Shown one piece after another: positions 12,228 to 24,000 of a stretch of DNA of 64,000 nucleotides. The notes beneath the pieces are model-generated. The model was not told the DNA's origin and did no database searches. It saw nothing but the letters and a program-made list of their open reading frames with translations. The DNA is taken from NCBI RefSeq assembly GCF_964656455.1, contig NC_135715.1, forward strand, positions 39,566,603-39,630,602, read 5' to 3'. Positions within the stretch are counted from its first letter, which is position 1. Each line of letters opens with the position of its first letter. The translations under genes and the position numbers were made by a program. This stretch comes from Halichoerus grypus. Taxonomy: Eukaryota > Chordata > Mammalia > Carnivora > Phocidae.

Positions 12228-12695
12228 AATACCTGCTTCAGCTAGAAGTTTCTATTTGATACATCATCACTAATAATTTCAAAAAGAATAAGGATGGCTC
12301 TCAGTTTTAATACTTTGCTTAGATTTTGTGGCTATTTGTAATACTACATATGGAATTAAAAAAATTTAACTATATTTTTGGATAGGTAATCATTAATAGG
12401 GCTCCAATATATAAATAAAATAAAATAAAAATTTACTCTGTTGCCTTCCTCATAAAAAAAAAACAAAACAAAACTGCTGGTATTATATTTTTATGGATGC
12501 CCTTCTAAATAAAGGTACTTTGTGAATTAATAGGCATGTAAAGATAAATAATTAAATGAATAGATAAATAAATAAAGTCATCTGTTTTTACATATAAAAG
12601 CACCATTATATAAAACATGTTCTGAACTTTGACTTTATTATATTCATATGGTGGCTGCTAATATATTGACAATTCATATAAAAATACATCTATTC
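12228..12695. other. Unassigned AT-rich sequence
   Basis: Simple AAAT/AATA runs near 12410-12430 and 12540-12580. No gene seen. Confidence 0.4.
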
Positions 12696-12699
12696 TGGC

Positions 12700-13315
12700 A
12701 TATTTTGAAAGGTGCTACGAAGTCATAATTGGAACTATGTTGTTTGTAATGGATAGACTTTAAAGCCACTGGTCCTATGTGTTATCTTCTTTGAGTGTGG
12801 GAGGTAACTGTGATTTACTTCCAACCACTAGCATGTGGAAAAGGTGATGGCATGTTATATCACCTATGGAAGAATCCATCCTTTTAGGTGACTTGGTCTA
12901 GAAACTCTCTTTGCTGCCTTGATGAAGAAAGTGGCTATATTAGGAAAGATCACGTGGATAAAATCTGTGGGCAGCCTCTGGGAACTCTAAGCAGCTTTTC
13001 AGAGTTGAGGACACTCTCCAGCCAATAGCCATCAAGAAGCCAAGCCCTCAACTATATAACCTCAAGAAAATAAAGTCTACCAGCAATCTGAAGAAAAGAT
13101 GGAACAGTCTGGAAGTAATGTCTTCCCCAGTCAGTCCACCAATGAGAATATAGTCTTTTAAACACCTGGATTACAGCCTTGTGAGACCCTAATCAGAAGG
13201 TTTGGCTAAGCCAGGCCTGGATTTCTGACCCATACAAACTATGACAGAATCAGTGTGTATTGTTTTAAGCTTCTAAGTTTTTGGTAAATTTGTTAATACA
13301 GGAGCGGTTAACTAC
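12700..13315 (+). mobile_element. MLT1-like LTR (ERVL-MaLR), plus strand
   Basis: The 3' third matches the typical MLT1 LTR end: 'ttgtgagaccctaatcagaag', 'ggatttctgacccatacaaact', 'tgttttaagcttctaagtttttggtaa', 'tttgttaatacagg'. The middle holds 'ccagccaatagccatcaagaagcc'. It is an old non-coding long terminal repeat of a mammalian endogenous retrovirus-like family. No internal coding part is adjacent, so it is probably a solo LTR. The 5' boundary is approximate. Confidence 0.7.
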
Positions 13316-14255
13316 ACATCCATAAGTTAGTATTTAAAGACTTGGCAATGTAAAAACAATAGTGAGACTAGACAAAAGTACAAAATGAAGATGAATGTGG
13401 ATTAACATGAGAGAAAAATAAATAAATAACAGGAGACATTAGTTTGTAGTAAGCAATGTAACAAAACATATGTTGTATTGTCACAAAATATATCTACTAA
13501 ATACAAACTAGTATAATGCGGTCATTCTTGCATAAAATGTCAACATATGCGGGTAATGGAGTTGTAAACAAGAGCAAATATATCTCATGTGGCTTGCACT
13601 GTAATTTTCCTTAAAGGTAAAAATAAGAGCTATTGCTAAAGATTATGCTATATGTAACTAATATGTCCTAAATAATGACCATAGTCTATTGGCTCATTAA
13701 AATTTATTATTTTTAATACCTATGCTATCTAAGATTTATTTGTTGTTTTAGTGGTACACAATAAATACTGTGTTAATATTTTAGTATTTCTCTCATCTAC
13801 CCACAGGGAGAGAAATTTTGATGTGGATGAAGGACACTGATGATTCATTGGTGGATGGGGGAGACCATAGGGAAAGGAATGGAGGGGCTGTAAATAGATA
13901 CAGACAAGCAAGTATTCTCTAGTGTTGATGTCTATTCTCACATTTTTTTCACACCTGGGCCCCTTACACTGGCACAGCTCTGCTGTTCTTGATAAGCCCA
14001 CCAGGCTGATAGTTGGATCCACAGCTTGGGAGAAGGGCTGCTTTTCTCTTATTTCTCTTTCCGTGTGTGTGTGTATGTGTGTGTGTGTATGTGTGTGTGA
14101 CTTTTTTCTCTACCTAAATGTCAGGGCTCAGCGATGCAAGAGCTCAATGGTATGGAAAATGGTGTGGAAAATGGCCTAAGGTGTTCACTTAGCCTGCTTC
14201 TGGTTTAGGACCTAGATTAGTGGCTCAAAGGTAGAAAATGTCACCTAAGCCAGTT
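13316..14255. other. Unassigned sequence with GT microsatellite
   Basis: No gene was recognised. A (GT)n tract with two GTAT interruptions occupies 14063-14099. Overlapping frames of 97 (minus) and 85 (plus) codons around 13729-14179 have no domain; one runs through the GT tract. Confidence 0.4.
14063..14099. repeat. (GT)n microsatellite
   Basis: GT dinucleotide repeat of about 37 bp interrupted twice by an A for G change. Confidence 0.9.
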
Positions 14256-14259
14256 TAAG

Positions 14260-15290
14260 GACCCCCAAATACAGTTTATTTTTTTAAATAATCTTATTTA
14301 TTTTAGAATACTTTTTGAGTATTCTAAAGTATGAATATAGGGCAGAGTTCCCATATACACCCACATCACTTCCCATTTTACTTATATCTTACATTAGTAT
14401 ATTGTCATAATTAATGAACTGGTATTGATACATTATTATTAACTAAAGCTCATACTTTTTTTCATATTTCTTTATTTTTTCCTAATATCTTTTTTCTACT
14501 CTAAAATCCCATATAGGATACCACATTGCAATTAGTCTTCATGCCTCCTTAGGCTCCTTTTGGCCATAGAATCTTTCAGACTTCCCTTGTTCCCTTCCCT
14601 TGTTTTTGATACCTTGACAGTTTTGAGGAGAACTGCTCACATATTTATGGAATATCCCTCAACTGGCAATTGTCTGATTGATTTCTTTTCTTTTTTTTTT
14701 TTTTTATTTTTAAGATTTTTTATTTATTTATTTGACAGAGAGAGAGACACAGCGAGAGAGGGAACACAAGCAGGGGGAGTGGGAGAGGGAGAAGCAGGCC
14801 TCCCACCGAGCAGGGAGCCCGATGCGGGGCTCGATCCCAGGACCCTGAGATCATGACCCGAGCCGAAGGCAGACGCTTAACGGCTGAGCCACCCAGGCGC
14901 CCCTGTCTGATTGATTTCTTATAATTGGACTGGGGTTATGGGTTTTTGGTTAGAATACTGCAGATATAACTTCTGTTCTGATCACATCATACCAAGGGTA
15001 CATGCATGACTTACTGATGTTAATCATGATCACCTGGCTGAGGTGGTATTTCACAGATTTCTCAACTGTGAAGTTATTCTTTTTTTTTTTTTTTTTCTCT
15101 TTCCAAAGTGTATTCTTTGGAAACAAGCCACTATGCATCCCATACTTAAGGAGTGGGGAGTTCTACATAGACTGTTCACACTCATAGGTATCAGGTTAAA
15201 ATCCTTATTTGGGATACAGTAAAATGAGGTAATGTAGCCATATCTCCATAGATATATAATATGTATCTTCAATCATCAATCTAACTTATC
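14260..15290 (+). repeat. Old LINE-type repeat (probably L1M), split by a SINE
   Basis: Phrases in order match a very common old mammalian LINE UTR: 'agggcagagttcccatatacaccca', 'ccatataggataccacattgcaattagtcttcatgcctcc', 'tttgataccttgacagttttgagga', 'atatccctcaactggcaattgtctgatt', then past the SINE 'tgatgttaatcatgatcacctggctgaggtggt' and 'ttctcaactgtgaagttatt'. The exact subfamily was not determined. Confidence 0.6.
14688..14903 (-). mobile_element. Can-SINE (SINEC), minus strand, inside old LINE
   Basis: Complete minus-strand copy with head GGGGCGCCTGGGTGGCTCAG, the 'CACTCCCCCTGCTTGTGTTC' body and a T-rich plus-strand start (the poly(A) tail). Perfect target duplication TGTCTGATTGATTTCTT at 14671-14687 and 14904-14920, cut from the host LINE sequence. 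Confidence 0.96.
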
Positions 15291-15339
15291 TATATATTTT
15301 ATCTATGTATCTATGTATCTTATCTATCTAAGAACTATT

Positions 15340-15553
15340 ATTTTTTAAGGATTTAATTTATTTATTTGACAGAGAGAGAGAGAAGAGAGAGAGAGCACAA
15401 GCAAGGGGAGGGGCAGAGGGAGAGGAAGAAGCAGGCTCCCCACTGAGCAGAGAGCCTGATGTAGGGCTCGATGCAGGGCTCGATCTCAGGACCCTGGGAT
15501 CATGACCTGAGCCAAAGGCAGACGCTTAACCGACTGAGCCACCCAGGCGCCTC
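15340..15553 (-). mobile_element. Can-SINE (SINEC), minus strand, with 14-bp internal duplication
   Basis: Minus-strand copy with head GGCGCCTGGGTGGCTCAG. The plus strand repeats 'gggctcgatg(t/c)' around 15462-15486, an internal duplication in the B-box region. The flanking repeats TCTAAGAACTAT (15327-15338) and TCTAAAAACTAT (15554-15565) differ by one base, so it is somewhat older. Confidence 0.9.
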
Positions 15554-15565
15554 TCTAAAAACTAT

Positions 15566-17793
15566 AAGTTGTGTGCATTTCAATAGTAAGGTTGAACTCC
15601 AGAGACCCAGAGAGATATAGAAAGGTTTTACTAGGCTGTACATTTTTAAACCATCCCGTGAAACTTTGTTAAGTGAGTAATATTGCAGAAGCAGTAGGAT
15701 AAACTGAAAAGAGAGAACACCATGAACAGGAAAAGGAAGAACATTCATGAAAGAGATCAGGAGCAGGAAAGTCTCTCTGGACTGGAGAAATCTATACTAA
15801 AAGAGCTATAAAGGACACTATGTTAGGAGCACTATATAGTTAATAACAGCAACCAAACAAATTTGTGGGTTATTTAGAATCAACCAGGATGCAAAAACAT
15901 TTTTTTAATAAAAACATGTGATGAATTTTTATACAACCAAACATACATGGTACTTGAAATATATACATATATGTGTGTACACACACACACATTTATATGC
16001 TAGGGACTTCAGTGTAAAGAATTCATACCATTGTAGAAGAGATGGAATTGTATTATTCATACCATTTTACAATCCATATCATTGTACAACAGGTTTACTG
16101 GCTCATGTATGTGAGTAGTGTAGAAGGAAGAAAGGCTTGAAACCTAATCTGATCAGGGATTCATCTGTTTCTTTAACATTTCTTTATTTTTGTTCTCTTC
16201 CTTTGTCCTTAGGCTGATTTCCTCATGGTTAAAAGTAATTAGAAATAACAGCTTCTTCATTTTCCCATAGGTAGGGGAAAAAAACACTTCTTACCTAGCT
16301 ATTCAAAGAATAGTCCTATAATTCTTGGACAATTGAGCTGGTAATTTTGGCTAGGGGAATGGAATCTGTTGGCTGGTTTAACAGACCTTTTACCAAACTG
16401 CTCTTACTGTCAACATCCGCCTCCCCAACTCCATCTGCTGGTGGGTTTGTTCATGAAACACGAGGGCTCAATTCTAGACTTAGCCATATCCTAACAAAAA
16501 CATGGAGAACGTTAGGAAGAAGAAAATGTAGTGGTCAAGTCTAGTGAACTTTCTATGTCCTGATATATCAGGGAACATTTTTCTGCCTCTACTAAAATCT
16601 TTTTAGCTATGAAAGAATTACCTTATATGTTCTCCTTATTATCCAGAGAATATGAATATGACCTATGTAGTTAACTCTAATTTATTGAGCAATAGATCAC
16701 ATGTTTTCAAAATCAGATCTCGTCATATACTGCATATGTCATTACTTTAGGAATTTTTAACAGGGTGTCAGAACACTGAGAACATAGCAATGATTCTGAT
16801 ATTACCAATAATATACATACTCTTTGAATTAAGCAAATGCATGGTTACATGAGTGGATTGTGAAGTCGAGTGTGTAACTTTCCTCTCTTGGAAAGATTTT
16901 AAGCTTTGGATGCAAAAATCACATTTTGGTGTTTAGTTTTCTCATAGTCCAACTTGTGAAATATTTCATAGGGTATTTCCTAGGATAGAACTGCAGTAAT
17001 AATTAAGTTAATACTATCTGTCTTTAGATTAGGCAAATATACATATGAACTATTCCACTTTTGGATGAATAATAGTTCAGACAATGATAAGTTTATTTAA
17101 TTTGTTTATCATTTGTAAATGTCCATTGATGTACTACACACCTGATGTCATTGCTATCATATTACTTAGCATTAATATGACACACTGAATTTTCAAGATG
17201 CTATAATCATTAGTCATATTTCATAATACTCCTGTGAGGTAATGTGGTGATACAGAAAGTTAAGTTACAGATAATTTAGGTTGCTGACCCGAAGGAATTA
17301 CCACTTATAGGTGAATATATTGTAAATTAGTGGTTAGTAATCTGTGGAATTATTGAGCTTCTTGCATTGATATATGCAAATATAGATAACAATTCAAAAA
17401 GCATGTTTGTTATAGCTATGCCATTTCTATCATATTATGTAATATTATGACATTTGTATACTCCTGGAAAGTCTAAAACGAGAGGTTTCCAGACCTGGGA
17501 ATAAACTGAGGAATGTGAGGGTGTGTGGAATTAATTGAAATTTTGGATCTAAGAAATGATCACCTGAACAAATCACTATGCAGAATTTAAAGGCCAGCTG
17601 AGAACCTCAAATGGGGGAGTTTTGGAAAAATAAGAATGTTTTGCAAATAGACCTCTCAGTAGCTGCATCAAATGTTGTAGATTTCCATTGTTCTCTGGAC
17701 TCAGTGACCAGCTACATTTACTATCTTCACTGTTCCCTACTGCAGTCACTGTAGGATATGATGCACCTTGAAATACTTGTTCATATGTGAGTT
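15566..17793. other. Unassigned 2.2-kb AT-rich stretch
   Basis: No gene, RNA or clear repeat was recognised apart from short CA/TA runs at about 15958-15995. Plus-strand frames of 65-66 codons at 15918 and 16347 have no domain. Confidence 0.4.
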
Positions 17794-17811
17794 AAGAAGT
17801 TTGATCATCTC

Positions 17812-18011
17812 GGGCGCTTGGGTGGCTCAGTTGTTTAAGCGACAGCCTTCAGCTCAGGTCATGGTCCCGGAGTCCTGGGATCGAGTCCCACATCGGGCTC
17901 CTGGCTCAGCGGGGAGCCTGCTTCTCCCTCTGACCCTCTCCCCTGTCATGCTGTTTCTCTCTCTCTCTCTCTCTCTCTCAAATAAAAAAAAAAAAAAATC
18001 TTTAAAAAAAA
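17812..18011 (+). mobile_element. Can-SINE (SINEC), plus strand
   Basis: Head GGGCGCTTGGGTGGCTCAG, the 'GACCCTCTCCCCTGTCATGC' body variant, a (CT)n tract at 17955-17979 and an A-rich tail. The target duplication AAGAAGTTTGATCATCTC (17794-17811) matches 18012-18029 with one change. Confidence 0.94.
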
Positions 18012-18029
18012 AAGAAGTTTGGTCATCTC

Positions 18030-19019
18030 ATTTTTTTTTTCAGATAATTTAGCTTGACCAGCTGTCCTCTCTCTATCCCTTCATGGTAGTTACTATAAGA
18101 TATTATAAACTGTACCTACCCTAAATCGGCAACTTGTAGGGTAAGCAAAAGGATTTTGGGGGACAGAATGGAGCATTTTAATAGTATCTAGCACTGGGGA
18201 AAAGGAAAGTGCTTATTATGTATTAGAGATATAATGAGAGAGATGAGAGTATCCCAGCCTGTGTGAAATTCCTACTGTGGTGGGAAAAGGTGTTCTAGTT
18301 AGGACTTCATGGTTAAAAAGAAGAGAGTCACTCATTACTTCCAGTAATGAAGAAGCTGTTTTAAGAATAACTGTTCATCCAAGAAAAAAATACATAATTA
18401 GGCCATAAACAGATAGAAATGATAATATTGCAGACCAATGACAAAATTTAGAAACCAACTTTTTTTTTGGGTGGGGGGGGATCTCAGGCAGTATACTAAG
18501 AACATCAGCTGTAGAAGATTAGACAGAATTATTAATGATTATGTGTTCTGCTATAAAATGACTCATGACCCTCCAAATTTTATCATTCCTCCCTTTTGTT
18601 ACAAGTTTACTTTGTCTTGTTCTCCATTGTGCACAGATATTTGATTTGTTATATAGCTCCTGTTAACTCCTAACTATTCTTTCCTCATAACTCCAGCATG
18701 AATCTTGCTCTTCCTTACCTGAAAAAGTATTTTAGGGTTTCCTTAAACGGGTCTTTCTAGATTTATCTTCTGCTAAAAGCTACTTTATTGCCCCTATGTT
18801 TTCCAGTTCGAATTCCTTAAAGATAAAATATGATCACCTAGTTGATCTGTGTTTTCTGTACAGTTGATTGACCAGGAAACCATGGATTTGGAACTCACCC
18901 ATTGTTTTGTTTTCTGTGGATTTGAGAGTGGGGTGGGGTGGGGGGTCGAGTGATTAAAAATATGGCTGTTTTGACTTTTCTTTAGAAGTTAATAGTAAAA
19001 AAGCTCGAAATGATGGACT
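18030..19019. other. Unassigned sequence
   Basis: No gene was recognised. A short G-rich run lies at 18467-18480 and a GGGGT-type run at 18929-18947. Confidence 0.35.
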
Positions 19020-19605
19020 TGTTTCACATACAGAAATAATTTCAGAACAATATAAAGAATGCCAATGATAAGATCTTGTGAAACAGAAGGGAAACACAAA
19101 GAGGTAATAAACGACAAACACTGGGAAGTCAGAGACATTTTCATATAGACAATATACTTGAGTTAGAGTTGAGTAGCCATTTTCCAGGTCCTTAAGCAGG
19201 CAGAAGAGCTTTTCAAAATGAGAGAACATATGCCATGGCACAGAGACAGAAAACTCTTTTATATATTTGGGAAACCATAAATAGTTTTGTCTGGTGGAGG
19301 AGGTAAAGGTCGGAAATTTGCCAGCAATCATTTGCAGTAATAGCTAAGGGCCAGATAATGGAGATCTTCTACATCAATGAAATGATTGTGGATTTAATCC
19401 AATGGGTGATATGGAAACATAGAAATATTTTAAGTGGATATGTGTTATAATTAGATATGCATTTTCAAAAGAGCATTCTGGGAATACATGAGACAGGATT
19501 GAAGATGGGCTAGATAGGTGATCAATTAGGTATCATTCACAATGGTGCTGTCAAAAGAACAAGAGAATGGGATGGCAGTGATGGTTAGAATGAAGATGTA
19601 AGGAT
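19020..19605 (+). repeat. Diverged ancient repeat, same unnamed family as 0.8-1.4 kb
   Basis: Phrases in order resemble the family noted elsewhere: 'gagagaacatatgccatgg', 'agggccagataatggagatctt', 'gatttaatccaatgggtgat', 'cattttcaaaagagcattctggg', 'ggatggcagtgatgg'. The 125-codon minus-strand frame at 18954-19331 overlaps this and is treated as spurious. Confidence 0.4.
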
Positions 19606-19637
19606 AAATGCAAAAGCTGCTAACGAAGAATCAGTGG

Positions 19638-20552
19638 CCCCTTTCTCTGTGAAATCACCATGGTGGCTGGAATCTTGTACGCATCTCCTGAAAACTGGAA
19701 GGATTTTAAAGCCCTCATTGCAGCTCAGGACAGTGAGGTTCAGGTTGGCATGTTGTCCATAGCACCCCACTTCCACTTTGTCCATACCAACTACACCCCT
19801 AAATATCTCCATAAATTTCCAGCAGGTTTCCAGCACTTCAGGGTGACCTTGGATCCTGTGTATTTAAGAGTAACATCACTGCCTACCGTGTGAGCAACGA
19901 GGAGCTGCAGGGATATACTCTAGAAACAGCAGGTGGCTCATTGGGTGAACTTTGTTGACAGCAACATAGTGCCACCAGCCAGTACCTGCCCACCTTGGAC
20001 ATCATGCACCACAACAAGCAGGCTACAGAGCATGGAAATGAGGAGGTGGGGTAACTCTTCGGGCTGCTGGATGCTCACTTGAAAACGAGGACTTTTTTGA
20101 TGGAGAACACATGACACTGGCTAACATCACAGTTGTCTGAACCCTGCTGTGGCTCCACCAACAAGTCCAGGGGCTTTCTCTCAGCCAGACCTTCTCCACT
20201 ATCAACCACTGGTTCCTATATGCATTGACCAGTCCCACTTTCAGGCTGTTTAGGGGAAAGGTGAAACATCCGTGAGAAGATAGCCCAGTTTGATGTTAAA
20301 ATGTTTGCTGACACAGAGCCTAAAAGGGACACCTCACAGAAAGAGAAGAGTTCACTAGAGGAAAAGCAGAATCCCCAGCCTGAGTGGGAAGAGGAGAAAA
20401 GAGCACTGCCCCCACTCCTGAGGAGATGGATGAAGATGACAGAGGTACTGGCTGCTAAGCTGAAGGCCAAGGACTCCTTTGCTCACCTGCCCAAGATGAC
20501 CTTTGTGTTGAATGACGTTAAGGACACCCTTTCTGTGGCACTGCCATATTTT
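19638..20552 (+). pseudogene. EEF1G: EEF1G processed pseudogene, 5' part (split by L1)
   Basis: Retroposed copy of the mRNA for eukaryotic elongation factor 1 gamma, the glutathione-transferase-like scaffold of the eEF1B complex. It starts with 5'UTR-like 'CCTTTCTCTGTGAAATCACC' followed by ATG at 19660. The frame reads close to the known N-terminus ([21 protein letters not shown]) for about 60 codons, then shifts. Further downstream other frames resume recognisable EEF1G: a VSNEEL-like segment, MHHNKQAT, LLDAHLKT, a lysine/glutamate-rich linker and DTLSVALPY near 20520-20550. There are no introns and there are several frameshifts and small deletions, so it is dead. The sequence is interrupted after CCATATTTT by the L1 and resumes at 27707. 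A weak flanking repeat AATCAGTGG (19629-19637) compares with AATCAATGG (28114-28122). Confidence 0.93.
20537..20552. repeat. Target site duplication of full-length L1 (left copy)
   Basis: GGCACTGCCATATTTT, identical to 27707-27722. It belongs to the EEF1G pseudogene. Read on the L1 sense strand it begins AAAATATGG, and the unbroken target reads TC/AAAA, close to the L1 endonuclease preference TT/AAAA. Confidence 0.95.
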
Positions 20553-20572
20553 TTTTTTTTTTTTTTTTTTTT

Positions 20573-20639
20573 AAGGTTGTAAGAGTTTATTTAAAAAGAA
20601 ATGGCTGTAGAGTCCTTGCTCACTGATTATGGTCAAGCC
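20573..20639 (-). other. 3'-transduced flanking segment with its own AATAAA
   Basis: Between two poly(A) tracts on the L1 sense strand lie 67 non-A-rich bases that are neither L1 3'UTR nor EEF1G. On the minus strand they carry AATAAA (plus-strand TTTATT at 20586-20591) about 13 nt before the second poly(A). This is the structure expected when transcription reads through the weak L1 polyadenylation signal at the source locus and ends at a downstream signal. Confidence 0.88.
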
Positions 20640-20655
20640 TTTTTTTTTTTTTTTT
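20640..20655 (-). other. First L1 poly(A) tract
   Basis: Sixteen T on the plus strand directly after the L1 3'UTR. A weak AATAAA (plus-strand TTTATT at 20662-20667) lies just upstream in the L1 sense direction. Confidence 0.9.
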
Positions 20656-21048
20656 AATTTTTTTATTGTTATGTTAATCCCCATACATTACATCATTAGT
20701 TTTAGATATAGTGTTCCATGATTCATTGTTTGTGCATAACACCCAGTGCTCCATGCAGAACGTGCCCTCCCCAATACCCATCACCAGGCTAACCCATCCT
20801 CCCACCCCCCTCCCCTCTAGAACCCTCAGTTTGTTTTTCAGAGTCCATCGTCTCTCATGGTTCTTCTCCCCCTCCGATTTCCCCCCCTTCATTCTTCCCC
20901 TCCTGCTACATTCTTCTTCTTTTTTTCTTTCTTAACATATATTGCATTATTTGTTTCAGAGGTACAGATCTGAGATTCAACAGTCTTGCACAATTCACAG
21001 CGCTTACCAGAACACATACCCTCCCCAGTGTCCATCACCCAGTCACCC
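20656..21048 (-). other. L1 3'UTR with G-rich (quadruplex-capable) tract
   Basis: Non-coding region between the ORF2 stop and the poly(A). The plus strand has C-runs at 20793-20795, 20801-20803, 20805-20810 and 20812-20815. On the L1 sense strand these are four G-runs with loops of 1-5 nt, a G-quadruplex motif as known from L1 3'UTRs of other mammals. C-rich runs continue at 20867-20887. Confidence 0.85.
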
Positions 21049-24000
21049 TCATATCAGTGAGGTCATATGATACATGTCTTTCTCTGTTTGACTTATTTCG
21101 CTCAGCATAATACCCTCCAGTTCCATCCACGTCGTTGCAAATGGCAAGATCTCATTCCTTTTGATGGCCGCATAATATTCCATTGTGTATATATACCACA
21201 TCTTCTTTATCCATTCATCTGTTGATGGACATCTTGGCTCTTTCCACAGTTTGGCTATTGTGGACATTGCTGCTATAAACATCGGGGTGCACGTACCCTT
21301 TCGGGTCCCTACTTTTGTATCTTTGGGGTAAATACCCAGGAGTGCAATTGCTGGATCATATGGTAGCTCTATTTTCAACTTTTTGAGGAACCTCCATACT
21401 GTTTTCCAGAGTGGCTGCACCAACTTGCATTCCCACCAACAGTGTAGGAGGGTTCCCCTTTCTCCGCATCCCCGCCAACATCTGTCATTTCCTGACTTGT
21501 TAATTTTAGCCATTCTGACTGGTGTGAGGTGGTATCTCATTGAGGTTTTAATTTGGATTTCCCTGATGCCGAGCGATATTGAACACTTTTTCATGTGTCT
21601 GTTGGCCGTTTGGATGTCTTCTTTGGAAAAATGTCTGTTCATGTCTTCTGCCCATTTCTTGATTGGATTCTTTGTTCTTTTGGTGTTGAGTTTGATGAGT
21701 TCTTTATAGATTTTGGATACTAGCCCTTTATCTGATATGTCATTTGCAAATATCTTCTCCCATTCTGTCAGTTGTCTTTTGGTTTTGTTGACTGTTTCCT
21801 TTGCTTTGCAAAAGCTTTTTATCTTGATGAAGTCCCAATAGTTCATTTTTGCCCTTGCTTCCCTTGCCTTTGGCGATGTTTCTAGGAAGAAGTTGCTGCG
21901 GCTGAGGTCGAAGAGGTTGCTGCCTGTGTTCTCCTTTAGGATTTTGATGGAATCCTGTCTCACATTGAGGTCTTTCAACCATTTGGAGTCTATTTTTGTG
22001 TGTGGTGTAAGGAAATGGTCCAGTTTCATTCTTCTGCATGTGGCTGTCCAATTTTCCCAACACCATTTGTTGAAGAGACTGTCTTGTTTCCATTGGACAT
22101 TCTTTCCTGCTTTGTCAAAGATTAGTTGACCATATAGTTGAGGGTCCATTTCTGGGGTCTCTATTCTGTTCCATTGATCTATGTGTCTGTTTTTGTGCCA
22201 GTACCATACTGTCTTGATGATGACAACTTTGTAGTAGAGCTGGAAGTCCGGAATTGTGATGCCGCCAGCTTTGCTTTTCTTTTTCAACATTCCTCTGGCT
22301 ATGCGGGGTCTTTTCCGGTTCCATACAAATTTTAGGATTATTTGTTCCATTTCTTTGAAGAAAGTGGATGGTATTTTGATGGGGATTGCATTGAATGTGT
22401 AGATTGCTCGAGGTAGGATTGACATCTTCACAATATTTGTTCTTCCAATCCATGAGCATGGAACGTTTTTCCATTTCGTTGTGTCTTCCTCAATTTCTTC
22501 CATGAGTATTTTATAGTTTTCTGAGTACAGATCCTTTGCCTCTTTGGTTAGATTTATTCCTAGGTATCTTATGGTTTTGGGTGCAATTGTAAATGGGATC
22601 GACTCCTTAATTTCTCTTTCTTCTGACTTGTTGTTGGTGTATAGGAATGCCACTGACTTCTGTGCATTGATTTTATATCCTGCCACTTTACTGAATTCCT
22701 GTATGAGTTCTAGCAGTTTTGGGGTGGAGTCTTTGGGATTTTCCACATAAAGTATCATATCATCTGCAAAGAGTGAGAGTTTGACTTCTTCTTTGCCAAT
22801 TTGGATGCCTTTGATTTCTTTTTGTTGTCTGATTGCTGTGGCTAGGACTTCCAATACTATGTTGAATAGCAGTGGTGATAGTGGACATCCCTGCCGCGTT
22901 CCTGACCTTAGGGGGAAAGCTCTCAGTTTTTCCCCATTGAGAATGATATTCGCTGTAGGTTTTTCATAGATGGCTTTTATGATATTGAGGTATGTACCCT
23001 CTATGCCTATACTCTGAAGAGTTTTGATCAAGAAAGGATGCTGTACTTTGTCAAATGCTTTTTCTGCATCTATTGAGAGGATCATATGATTCTTGTTCTT
23101 TCTTTTGTTAATGTATTGTATCACATTGATTGATTTGCGGATGTTGAACCAACCTTGCAGCCCAGGGATAAATCCGACTTGGTCGTGGTGAATAATCCTT
23201 TTAATGTACTGTTGGATCCTATTGGCTAGTATTTTGGTGAGAATTTTTGCATCCATGTTCATCAGGGATATTGGTCTGTAATCCTCCTTTTTGATGGGGT
23301 CTTTGTCTGGTTTTGGGATCAAGGTAATGCTGGCCTCATAAAATGAGTTTGGAAGTTTTCCTTCCATTTCTATTTTTTGGAAGAGTTTCAGAAGGATAGG
23401 TATTAATTCTTCTTGAAATGTTTGGTAGAATTCCCCTGGGAAGCCATCTGGCCCTGGGCTTTTGTGTTTTGGGAGATTTTTGATGACTGCTTCAATTTCC
23501 TTAGTGATTATAGGTCTGTTCAGGTTTTCTATTTCTTCCTGGTTCAGTTTTGGTAGTTGATACATCTCTAGGAATGCATCCATTACTTCCAGGTTATCTA
23601 ATTTGCTGGCATAGAGTTGCTCATAATATGTTCTTATAATTGTTTGTATTTCTTTGGTGTTGGTTGTGATTTCTCCTCTTTCATTCATGATTTTGTTGAT
23701 TTGGGTCATTTCTCTTTTCTTTTTGATAAGTCTGGCCAGGGGCTTATCAATCTTGTTAATTCTTTCGAAGAACCAGCTCCTAGTTTCGTTGATCTGTTCT
23801 ACTGTTCTTTTGGTTTCTATTTCATTGATTTCTGCTCTGATCTTTATTATTTCTCTTCTCCTGCTGGGTTTAGGCTTCATTTGCTGTTCTTTCTCCAGCT
23901 CCTTTAGGTGTAGGGTTAGGTTGTGTACTTGAGACCTTTCTTGTTTCTTGAGAAAGGCTTGTATTGCTATATACTTTCCTCTTAGGACTGCCTTTGCTGC

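Noticed and set aside
12700..13315. Complete endogenous retrovirus
   Set aside because: Only LTR-like sequence is visible, with no adjacent internal region or second LTR, so it is at most a solo LTR.
18954..19331. Minus-strand 125-codon frame
   Set aside because: It overlaps a diverged interspersed repeat, and no motif or splice context supports it.
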